DNA from: Kangiella marina
GTDB lineage: Bacteria > Pseudomonadota > Gammaproteobacteria > Enterobacterales > Kangiellaceae
NCBI RefSeq assembly: GCF_039541235.1
Contig: NZ_BAABFV010000001.1
Coordinates: 186,001-250,000, forward strand
Length of the DNA stretch: 64,000 nt
Direction: 5' to 3'
Within the stretch, counting starts at the first letter, position 1. Each line of letters starts with the position of its first letter. Made by a program: the position numbers and the translations under genes. Below the pieces are notes generated by a model that made no database searches, was not told the DNA's origin, and saw nothing but the letters and a program-made list of their open reading frames with translations. Shown here piece by piece: positions 57,000 to 64,000 of the stretch.

Positions 57000-59900
57000 A
57001 TGTTATTGACATTACCTGAGTTAAAACAAAAATCGAACTTCATTAACCACTGGCAAGGCTTTGCTGGCTCAAGTCGCGCCTTGGCGATCGCTGAGCAGGC
57101 TAAAAATGCCAAGCAGCCAGTCATTGTCGTGTGTAATGACGCGCCTCAGGTATGGCATCTGCAACAAGAAATCGAATACTTCTTAGGCAAAAATCATTCT
57201 GATGAGTCCCCCGAACTGCCCGTGTTTGGTTTCCCAGACTGGGAGACCCTGCCCTACGATAATTTCAGCCCGCACCAAGATATCGTCTCACAGCGTTTAT
57301 TAACGCTCTATCAGTTACCTCGGTTAAAGCAAGGCATTGTACTTATTAGTGTCAGTACGCTCTTACTGAAACTGCCTCCGCGCGAATATATCGAGCAAAA
57401 CAGCTTGATCATGCATACCGGTCAAGAACTCGATATGCATGAAGTTAGGAGCCTCTTTGAGCAACATGGTTACCATGCCGTTAACCAAGTGTACTCTCAT
57501 GGTGAGTTTGCCGTTCGAGGCTCGATTTTAGATGTCTTCCCGATGGGTTGTGATAAACCATTGCGTATTGATTTCTTCGACGATGAAATTGATACCATTC
57601 GGTACTTCGATCCTGAGAGCCAGCTGTCCGAAGAAACACTGAAAAGCTTTGAACTACTACCGGCTAAAGAATTCCCTTTGGATAAAGACGGTATCGAAAC
57701 CTTCCGTCAAAATTTCCGCCAAACCTTTGACGTTGACTTACAAAAAGTCTGGCTGTATCAAGAAGTCAGCAACGGCAATGCTCCAGCAGGTATTGAGTAC
57801 TACTTGCCGTTATTTTTTAACGAAGTTGATACCTTGTTTGATTATCTGCCCGATAACAGCCTTATTTGTTCGCTGGGCAAGCATGAAGACGCGACCAAAG
57901 ATTATTGGGCCGAAATTACAGAACGCTATGAGCAGCGACGCCACGATGTAGAGCGTCCTATTGTAGATCCGAAGCAGCTGTACTTGGTTGAAGAAGAACT
58001 TAATTCACTGCTCAAAGAAACCATCAGAATACGTTTAGAGCCCTCGGCTCCCGATCAGCAACAGCTGACTCAACCAGTGCCGATGATGCCGATTGAGCAC
58101 AAAGCAGCAGATCCAGCTCACCATTTGCGTAACTTTTTATCCCACTGGAAAGGTCAAACCTTAATTGCTACCGAGTCTCCTGGTCGCCGCGAAGCGTTAA
58201 AAGACTTGTTAGAACGTCACAATATTGCCACTAAGGTATCTGCTAGCTGGGCTGCTTCTGCCAGCAGTGACCAGTCAGGGCTGGTTGAAGTCGGCGTTGC
58301 ACCACTCACCCAAGGCTTTGTGGTCGAAAACCTCGCCGTCGTTACCGAGATGGAGCTGTTCGGTGAACAAGCGATTCAGCGCCGTACCACTGAGCGAGAT
58401 CATAAACCGTCGGTTCAGGCTGAAGATGTCATACGAAACCTGGCTGAACTGAAAGAAGGTGATCCCGTCGTTCATGTGGAACAAGGCATTGGCCGCTACC
58501 GTGGTTTGGAAAAACTGGCGAGCGGCGATCTTGAAGCTGAGTACTTAATGATTGAGTATTCAGGAGGTGACAAACTCTACATCCCGGTGCAGTCGTTACA
58601 CCTAATCAGCCGCTATTCAGGCACCAACCCAGAGTTCGCGCCATGGCATAAACTCGGCACTGAAAGCTGGGACAAAGCCAAGACCAAAGCTGCTGAAAAA
58701 GCACGAGACGTTGCCGCAGAGCTATTGGATGTTTACGCTCGGCGTGAAGCTAAAGAAGGATATGCTTACCAGCTGGATGAAACAGAGTACAACCGCTTTA
58801 GTAGCGAGTTTCGTTTTGATGAAACCGCCGATCAGGTCACAGCGATTAACTCGGTGATACGAGATATGACAGCACCACAACCGATGGACAGATTGGTTTG
58901 TGGTGACGTTGGCTTTGGTAAAACAGAGGTCGCGTTGCGTTCAGCATTTATCGCCGCTCATGGCGGTAAACAGGTTGCGGTATTAGTACCGACAACCCTG
59001 CTTGCCCAGCAACACTTTGAGACCTTCAGCGACCGCTTTGCCGACTGGCCAATCAAGGTGGCAGCGCTATCGCGTTTCGCCACTGCAAAAGAAGTCAAAG
59101 AAACCTTAGAAGGTCTCGCTAAAGGCACCGTTGATATCGTTATTGGCACTCATAAAATTATCCAGCAAGACGTTAAGTTTAAACGCTTAGGCTTATTGAT
59201 TATCGACGAAGAACATCGCTTTGGCGTACGCCAAAAAGAGCAGCTTAAAAAGTTTAGAACTGAAGTCGATATTTTGACACTAACGGCAACACCAATCCCA
59301 AGAACGCTCAATATGTCGATGTCGGGCATGCGAGATTTATCCATTATCGCCACCCCACCTGCTAAACGACTGTCGGTAAAAACCTTTGTTCGCGAACACA
59401 ATAAACCGCTCATTCGGGAAGCCGTCCTGCGTGAGATTCTCCGCGGCGGTCAGGTTTACTTCTTACATAACAGCGTTGAAACAATCGAGCGAACGGTTAG
59501 AGAATTACAAGAGCTGCTCCCAGAAGCTCGGATTAACTATGCCCATGGTCAGATGCGGGAGCGTGAGCTTGAACAAGTTATGCGAGACTTTTACCACCAG
59601 CGCTTTAACGTGTTGATCTGCACCACGATTGTCGAGACCGGTATTGATAACCCCAACGCCAACACCATGATCATTGATCGAGCCGATAAGTTTGGGTTAG
59701 CGCAACTCCATCAATTACGAGGTCGCGTTGGTCGCTCACATCACCAGGCTTATGCCTACCTTTTAACGCCTGCTGAGCGCAAAATCACCAAAGACGCTGA
59801 GAAACGGCTTGATGCTATTGCGTCGTTAGAAGACTTAGGCGCGGGCTTCACTCTGGCAACCCATGACCTCGAAATTCGTGGCGCTGGCGAACTATTGGGT

Positions 59901-60452
59901 GAAGAGCAGTCCGGTCAAATGCAAGCCGTGGGCTTTACCCTTTTTATGGACATGCTAGAACAAGCCATTAAGGATATCAAAGAAGGTAGAGAACCAAGCT
60001 TGCAACAAAGCTTAAATCAAAAAACCGAAGTTGAGCTGGGTGTTTCAGCGATTATTCCTGATGACTATATTGGCGATGTGGCGACCCGCCTTTCTCTTTA
60101 CAAGCGTATCGCAAGCTCTAAATCAAAAGATGATCTTGATGCATTACAAATTGAGTTTATTGATCGTTTTGGAATTCTGCCTGTCGAACTGAAGAATCTT
60201 TTCGCTATTAATGAATTAATATTAGAAGCTCAACCGCTTGGCATTAGTAAGATTGACCTAGTACATTCAGGAGTTCGAATTCGCTTCAACCAAGACAGCA
60301 GCATAGACCCAACGAAATTAATTAAAATGATTCAAATGAATCCAGCACTCTACCGCTTCGAACAAAATGTCATCTTGAAAATTTTAACGGAAGAGGAAGA
60401 GTTAAAGCCCTTATTGAAGTCGATTCGCCAAGTCTTCGAGACATTACAATAG
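57000..60452 (+). CDS. mfd: Transcription-repair coupling factor Mfd
   Basis: Removes stalled RNA polymerase and recruits UvrA to damaged templates. 1150 residues (E. coli 1148). In order: UvrB-like module, RNA-polymerase-interaction domain with VVHVEQGIGRYRG, and RecG-like translocase with Walker A GDVGFGKTEVALR, DEEH in LIIDEEHRFGV, TATPIPRTL, and QLRGRVGRSHHQAYAYLL, then the C-terminal regulatory domain. Complete and typical. The csiV gene follows 82 bp later. Confidence 0.97.
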   Translation: MLLTLPELKQKSNFINHWQGFAGSSRALAIAEQAKNAKQPVIVVCNDAPQVWHLQQEIEYFLGKNHSDESPELPVFGFPDWETLPYDNFSPHQDIVSQRLLTLYQLPRLKQGIVLISVSTLLLKLPPREYIEQNSLIMHTGQELDMHEVRSLFEQHGYHAVNQVYSHGEFAVRGSILDVFPMGCDKPLRIDFFDDEIDTIRYFDPESQLSEETLKSFELLPAKEFPLDKDGIETFRQNFRQTFDVDLQKVWLYQEVSNGNAPAGIEYYLPLFFNEVDTLFDYLPDNSLICSLGKHEDATKDYWAEITERYEQRRHDVERPIVDPKQLYLVEEELNSLLKETIRIRLEPSAPDQQQLTQPVPMMPIEHKAADPAHHLRNFLSHWKGQTLIATESPGRREALKDLLERHNIATKVSASWAASASSDQSGLVEVGVAPLTQGFVVENLAVVTEMELFGEQAIQRRTTERDHKPSVQAEDVIRNLAELKEGDPVVHVEQGIGRYRGLEKLASGDLEAEYLMIEYSGGDKLYIPVQSLHLISRYSGTNPEFAPWHKLGTESWDKAKTKAAEKARDVAAELLDVYARREAKEGYAYQLDETEYNRFSSEFRFDETADQVTAINSVIRDMTAPQPMDRLVCGDVGFGKTEVALRSAFIAAHGGKQVAVLVPTTLLAQQHFETFSDRFADWPIKVAALSRFATAKEVKETLEGLAKGTVDIVIGTHKIIQQDVKFKRLGLLIIDEEHRFGVRQKEQLKKFRTEVDILTLTATPIPRTLNMSMSGMRDLSIIATPPAKRLSVKTFVREHNKPLIREAVLREILRGGQVYFLHNSVETIERTVRELQELLPEARINYAHGQMRERELEQVMRDFYHQRFNVLICTTIVETGIDNPNANTMIIDRADKFGLAQLHQLRGRVGRSHHQAYAYLLTPAERKITKDAEKRLDAIASLEDLGAGFTLATHDLEIRGAGELLGEEQSGQMQAVGFTLFMDMLEQAIKDIKEGREPSLQQSLNQKTEVELGVSAIIPDDYIGDVATRLSLYKRIASSKSKDDLDALQIEFIDRFGILPVELKNLFAINELILEAQPLGISKIDLVHSGVRIRFNQDSSIDPTKLIKMIQMNPALYRFEQNVILKILTEEEELKPLLKSIRQVFETLQ

Positions 60453-60534
60453 CTCAAATTCGACTGGGCAATCGCTAAAATCATGTTAAACTCATGGTTC
60501 ACTGTGGGGTTAACTATCAAAAATATAAATACAG

Positions 60535-61296
60535 ATGAATGATAAAATGTTCAAATATTTCATAAGCTTGGCGCTATTACTGACTTCAACAGCAGTAAGT
60601 GCACAAACCATTTTTGACGTTGAGCTAGTCTTCTTCAAGCGAATTAACGATTTACACTTAGTTGGTCAGCCAGAGCCAATCCCCCTGTCAGAAGAATTTG
60701 ATAGTGAATCCAGCCCCTTTTATCTTTCAGAAAACAGTCCTATGCTACCCGAAGGCTACACACTTTTAAGCCGTCAGCAGCAACAACTGGAAGGTGTTTA
60801 CCGCCGCCTAAGGTCGAGCAGTGATATGCGACCACTGCTGCACATAGGCTGGCGTCAAGAGTTACAAGACAAAGCCGATACACCATGGCTGAGCTTTAAT
60901 TTAACCGATAGCCCTCAGGTCAAAGGACTAGAAGGCTTTGAAGGAATTATACGCTTAAGTCGTAACCAAGGACTTGTGCTTGAGAGTCAAGTGGTAGGCT
61001 ATAAAGAGCCCACTCAAGTTGAAGTATTCGATACTGTTGACGAAGAGACTGAGGAAGTGTCTAACTTAGACCTTCCATTTGAAAAACAGCAAGATGACGT
61101 TGAAAGCAATGCTGAAGACCAAGAATTCCACGAAAACCTGCAAATTCCTGACGAACTAAGCGGTTTCTTTGAGATGTCAGAGACTTTAAAAGTTAAGTTA
61201 GGCAAACTGTATTACATCGATCACCCAACTATGGGATTGCTGGTAAAGGTAACGCCTTACCAAGCCAGTTTAGAAGAGCAAGACGCCCTGAATTAA
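60535..61296 (+). CDS. csiV: CsiV-family peptidoglycan-binding protein
   Basis: A 253-residue periplasmic protein; CsiV of Vibrio cholerae supports PBP1A function through LpoA. The signal peptide is MFKYFISLALLLTSTAVSA. The mature start TIFDVELVFFKR and the C-terminal YYIDHPTMGLLVKVTPY are family signatures, as is the helical QQQQLEGVYRRLRSSSDMRPLLHIGWRQ region. An acidic linker (about 165-205) separates the halves. Placement after mfd is conserved in several gammaproteobacteria. Confidence 0.85.
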   Translation: MNDKMFKYFISLALLLTSTAVSAQTIFDVELVFFKRINDLHLVGQPEPIPLSEEFDSESSPFYLSENSPMLPEGYTLLSRQQQQLEGVYRRLRSSSDMRPLLHIGWRQELQDKADTPWLSFNLTDSPQVKGLEGFEGIIRLSRNQGLVLESQVVGYKEPTQVEVFDTVDEETEEVSNLDLPFEKQQDDVESNAEDQEFHENLQIPDELSGFFEMSETLKVKLGKLYYIDHPTMGLLVKVTPYQASLEEQDALN

Positions 61297-61329
61297 TTCC
61301 GTACAAAATCTAGGTAAGAAGGATACTTT

Positions 61330-62469
61330 ATGAGTAACATCATTGTGTTAGGTGCTGGTATGGTGGGAAATGTTATCGCAAGGGACATTTCTGAAAAACA
61401 TGATGTCACTATTGGCGATATAGACCCGCAAACACTAAAGCTAATCAAAAAGCGACTACCAGCTATCAATACAGAAGAAATTGATGCACTGGATGCTGAA
61501 GCGCTAAAAAATGTACTACAGCCCTTTGATATTGTTATTTGTGCCGTGCCAGGCAACTTAGGCTTTAGAGTCCTTAAAAATATTATCGAAGCAGGCAAAG
61601 ATGTCGTGGACATCTCATTCTCAGAAGAGAACAGCTTAGAGCTCGACTATCTTGCTAAAAAACATAACGTCACTGCAATTATTGATTGTGGCGTTGCTCC
61701 TGGAATGGATAACCTTCTGCTAGGGTTCCTTAACACCAAAATGGAAGTCACCGACTTTGAGTGTTATGTCGGAGGACTGCCGAAGACTCGTAGCAAGCCT
61801 TTCGAATATAAAGCTCCTTTCTCCCCTTTAGACGTTATCGCGGAGTATGTTCGCCCCGTGCACTACTTTGAGAATGGTCGGGAGCTGGTCAAAGAACCAC
61901 TGACCGATCGTGAGTTGGTTGAATTTGACAAAATTGGGACTTTAGAAGCTTTCAATACCGACGGCTTACGAAGCCTGATATACACCATGAGCCATATCCC
62001 TAACATGAAGGAAAAAACGCTCAGATATCCCGGCCATGTGGAAGCGATTAGAACACTAAAACACAGCGGCTTTTTCGATAAGGAACCTGTGACTGTGAAT
62101 GGTATGGAAATTAGTCCGTTAGAATTCACATCGAAAGTTTTGATCAACGAGTGGAAGCTTAAGCGTAAAGAAGAAGAGTTTACCATCATGCGCGTACACA
62201 TTCGCGGCATCGAGAATGGTAAGCGCAAAGAGTACATTTATGACCTGTATGATGAGTACGACAGCATTAAGCAAGAAACCTCAATGGCTAGAACCACTGG
62301 GTTTACAGCGAATGCCGTTGCTACCCTGATACTCAAAGAAAAATTCGACAAAACCGGCGTTTATGCACCTGAGCATATCGGTGGCCACACAGATTGTTGC
62401 AAAACGGTGATTGACTACATGGAAGAACGTAAAGTACGGTATCGACTTGAAGTAAATAGCTTGGATTAA
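61330..62469 (+). CDS. Saccharopine dehydrogenase-like protein
   Basis: A 379-residue NAD(P)-dependent enzyme with an N-terminal Rossmann fold (IIVLGAGMVGNVIARDI) and a saccharopine dehydrogenase C-terminal domain (DCGVAPGMDNLLLGF, YPGHVEAIRTLKHSGFF). The family interconverts saccharopine with lysine plus 2-oxoglutarate, or with aminoadipate semialdehyde plus glutamate. GAAGGA lies 7 nt before the ATG. The downstream aldehyde dehydrogenase makes lysine breakdown to aminoadipate the most likely pathway; other family members act in spermidine metabolism, so the assignment is inference. Confidence 0.82.
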   Translation: MSNIIVLGAGMVGNVIARDISEKHDVTIGDIDPQTLKLIKKRLPAINTEEIDALDAEALKNVLQPFDIVICAVPGNLGFRVLKNIIEAGKDVVDISFSEENSLELDYLAKKHNVTAIIDCGVAPGMDNLLLGFLNTKMEVTDFECYVGGLPKTRSKPFEYKAPFSPLDVIAEYVRPVHYFENGRELVKEPLTDRELVEFDKIGTLEAFNTDGLRSLIYTMSHIPNMKEKTLRYPGHVEAIRTLKHSGFFDKEPVTVNGMEISPLEFTSKVLINEWKLKRKEEEFTIMRVHIRGIENGKRKEYIYDLYDEYDSIKQETSMARTTGFTANAVATLILKEKFDKTGVYAPEHIGGHTDCCKTVIDYMEERKVRYRLEVNSLD

Positions 62470-62498
62470 GCTAACCGTATAGCAAAATAAGGAGTTAT

Positions 62499-62738
62499 AT
62501 GAAGCCATTAAGTGAAGAGCGCGTTGAAGAAATTAAAGAGCACTTTAAGTTTTTTGATCGCGATAATAACGGTCAGATCGATGTCGAAGAATTTGGAGAA
62601 CTACTGCAAGTCTTATCGCCAGATGCAGGCGAGGAGCAAATTCACAAAGGTTTTTCTCTGGTCGATACCGATAGCAGTGGTTATATCGACTTTGATGAGT
62701 TTTTAGAATGGTGGAAAACCTGCTGGTGGGAGTTTTAA
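62499..62738 (+). CDS. Small EF-hand calcium-binding protein
   Basis: A 79-residue cytosolic protein with two canonical EF-hands. Loop 1 is D20-R-D22-N-N24-G-Q-I-D28-V-E-E31 and loop 2 D56-T-D58-S-S60-G-Y-I-D64-F-D-E67; all calcium ligands are in place. There is no signal peptide. The tail WWKTCWWEF is strongly hydrophobic and could bind a partner. It starts 29 bp after the saccharopine dehydrogenase with AAGGAG upstream, so the two are probably cotranscribed. Confidence 0.88.
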   Translation: MKPLSEERVEEIKEHFKFFDRDNNGQIDVEEFGELLQVLSPDAGEEQIHKGFSLVDTDSSGYIDFDEFLEWWKTCWWEF

Positions 62739-63046
62739 TCCGCCCACTCCTTGGATAGAGCCCCTGCTGTTTATAATGATGGAGGCTCTTCCCCATCCCT
62801 CTAGCATGTATTCTAAAACTGCACACCGAACAACCAAAGATTAATTATTCTAATTAAAAACCCAAATACCATAGACTTTACTTGAATAACTTGTCCGACC
62901 AGGGGCGAGTTTGATTAATCTTTAATCAAGTGACCTAAAATCTACTGGCGAAATAGCAATTCTGGTGGTAAGGTTGCTGCGCAAAATTGAGATACGGAAT
63001 TGTATATTTCTAACACTTTCACGTATTTAACGAATTAGGGGTTTGT
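62739..63046. other. Spacer upstream of the aldehyde dehydrogenase
   Basis: 308 bp without a supported gene. It includes a GAGCC/GGCTC dyad soon after the EF-hand stop and a 19-bp palindrome at 62911-62929, so a separate promoter and operator for the aldehyde dehydrogenase are likely. Confidence 0.55.
62911..62929. promoter_or_regulatory. 19-bp palindrome, candidate operator
   Basis: TTGATTAA-TCT-TTAATCAA is a perfect dyad with a 3-nt centre, about 117 bp upstream of the aldehyde dehydrogenase start codon. Confidence 0.45.
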
Positions 63047-64000
63047 ATGGATTTTTTAAACGAGTTAGGTATTAAAGCCGTCAACCAATCAGCAAGTTGG
63101 GGTGAAGGCTACACCGACTCTCAAGATGCAGGCATTATTGAGTCAATCAATCCTGCAACTGGCGAACTCATTGCAAAAGTCCATACCTCATCAGAATCAG
63201 ACTATGAAATGGTCATGCAAAATGCGGAACAGGCTTTCGCAGAGTGGCGCATGGTCCCTGCTCCTGTTCGTGGCGAATTAGTACGCCAAATGGCTGACGC
63301 TTTGCGTGAGCATAAAGATGCGCTGGGTAGCTTAGTTAGCGCTGAAATGGGCAAGATCAAAGCTGAAGGCGACGGTGAAGTTCAAGAAATGATTGATATG
63401 GCTGACTTTGCCGTGGGCCAATCGCGCATGCTTTATGGCAAAACCATGCATTCTGAACGCCCCGAGCATCGGATGTATGAGCAGTGGCACCCGCTTGGTG
63501 TGACTGGCGTTATTTCAGCTTTTAACTTCCCTGTCGCTGTTTGGTCTTGGAATGCATTTGTGGCAGCAGTTTGTGGCAATACGGTAGTGTGGAAGCCATC
63601 CCCTAAAACACCTCTTACAGGTGTTGCGGTTCAGAATATTTGCAACACTGTCCTTGAGAAAAATGGCTATAAAGGTATTTTCTGCCTATTCATCGACAAT
63701 GAAGATAACAAGCTGTCTCAAAAGTTTATTGAAGACAAGCGCGTCAAGAAGATGTCATTCACTGGCTCCAGTGAAGTCGGCCGAATGGTTGGCATGAAAG
63801 TTGCAGAGCGCATGGGAAAATCCCTCCTTGAGTTATCAGGTAATAACGCCCTGATTCTTGATGAAACAGCGGATCTAGATCTAGCCGTTCCTGCCGTGGT
63901 TTTTGGTGCCGTAGGTACCGCAGGCCAGCGTTGTACATCGACGCGCCGTTTAATCGTGCATAAAAGCGTTGCCGATGAAGTGATTCCAACCATCTCCAAT
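63047..64000 (+). CDS. Aldehyde dehydrogenase, probably aminoadipate-semialdehyde type (partial)
   Basis: The first 318 residues of an NAD(P)-dependent aldehyde dehydrogenase; the 3' end lies outside the window. ATG 63047 has AGGGG upstream. Visible motifs are [23 protein letters not shown] (cofactor), [12 protein letters not shown], the general base E262 in [11 protein letters not shown] and the catalytic C296 in [10 protein letters not shown]. The length of the N-terminal region and [11 protein letters not shown] resemble the ALDH7 (antiquitin-like) branch, which oxidises aminoadipate semialdehyde. The nearby saccharopine dehydrogenase supports lysine degradation. Confidence 0.85.
   Translation, partial: MDFLNELGIKAVNQSASWGEGYTDSQDAGIIESINPATGELIAKVHTSSESDYEMVMQNAEQAFAEWRMVPAPVRGELVRQMADALREHKDALGSLVSAEMGKIKAEGDGEVQEMIDMADFAVGQSRMLYGKTMHSERPEHRMYEQWHPLGVTGVISAFNFPVAVWSWNAFVAAVCGNTVVWKPSPKTPLTGVAVQNICNTVLEKNGYKGIFCLFIDNEDNKLSQKFIEDKRVKKMSFTGSSEVGRMVGMKVAERMGKSLLELSGNNALILDETADLDLAVPAVVFGAVGTAGQRCTSTRRLIVHKSVADEVIPTISN

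Overview
The window is a compact chromosomal segment of a gammaproteobacterium. I infer a free-living, probably marine, organism close to Kangiella or neighbouring lineages, from gene content, protein sequence and moderate GC. The genus is inference. The class rests on synteny: tatD-pilZ-holB-tmk-mltG-pabC-fabF-acpP-fabG-fabD-fabH-plsX-rpmF-yceD, with maf, rluC and rne beyond, matches the arrangement known from Pseudomonas and Escherichia. The blocks cysZ / smc-zipA-ligA and mfd-csiV are also gammaproteobacterial.

Layout. 1-11.1 kb: a minus-strand block for fatty-acid and phospholipid initiation, folate (pabC), peptidoglycan (mltG) and replication (tmk, holB), ending in a type IV pilus PilZ protein. 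Its upstream end carries a near-consensus promoter only 9 nt from the yceD start codon, suggesting a leaderless mRNA. 11.1-17.3 kb: a repeat-bearing intergenic region, maf, then accessory genes (GIY-YIG-like protein, GAF-GGDEF cyclase, a GNAT / macrodomain / fructosamine-kinase-like operon, an exported peroxiredoxin) and a HAD phosphatase. 17.3-21.8 kb: rluC and rne, with a long structured leader before rne. 21.8-25.6 kb: an exported histidine phosphatase and a coupled pair (YiiX-type papain-like hydrolase plus 7TM-GGDEF protein). 25.6-33.1 kb: ligA, zipA and smc, divergent from cysZ. 33.2-37.5 kb: an unusual secreted pair, a collagen-like protein with 45-bp tandem repeats followed by an LVIVD-repeat propeller. 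38-44.7 kb: a double-receiver GGDEF regulator, a GNAT, hrpA and a serine hydrolase. 44.8-47.3 kb: fadE with a FadR-like operator. 47.3-47.9 kb: a dense cluster of intergenic repeats. 47.9-56.8 kb: M50 protease, exported M20 amidohydrolase, cytoplasmic asparaginase, OsmC, YeaC, an HD-GYP phosphodiesterase, a Na+/H+ antiporter with a cytoplasmic nucleotide-binding tail, and an unrecognised 443-residue protein. 57-64 kb: mfd, csiV, then a saccharopine dehydrogenase, a small EF-hand protein and the start of a semialdehyde dehydrogenase, which together suggest lysine catabolism via aminoadipate semialdehyde.

Cyclic di-GMP is a recurring theme: three GGDEF proteins and one HD-GYP protein, plus a PilZ-fold protein that lacks the ligand-binding residues. 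I saw no tRNA, rRNA, CRISPR array, prophage or insertion sequence. The least explained elements are the collagen/LVIVD pair, the in-frame macrodomain-TAG-kinase tandem, a family of hairpin-headed intergenic repeats, and the large palindrome between fabD and fabH.
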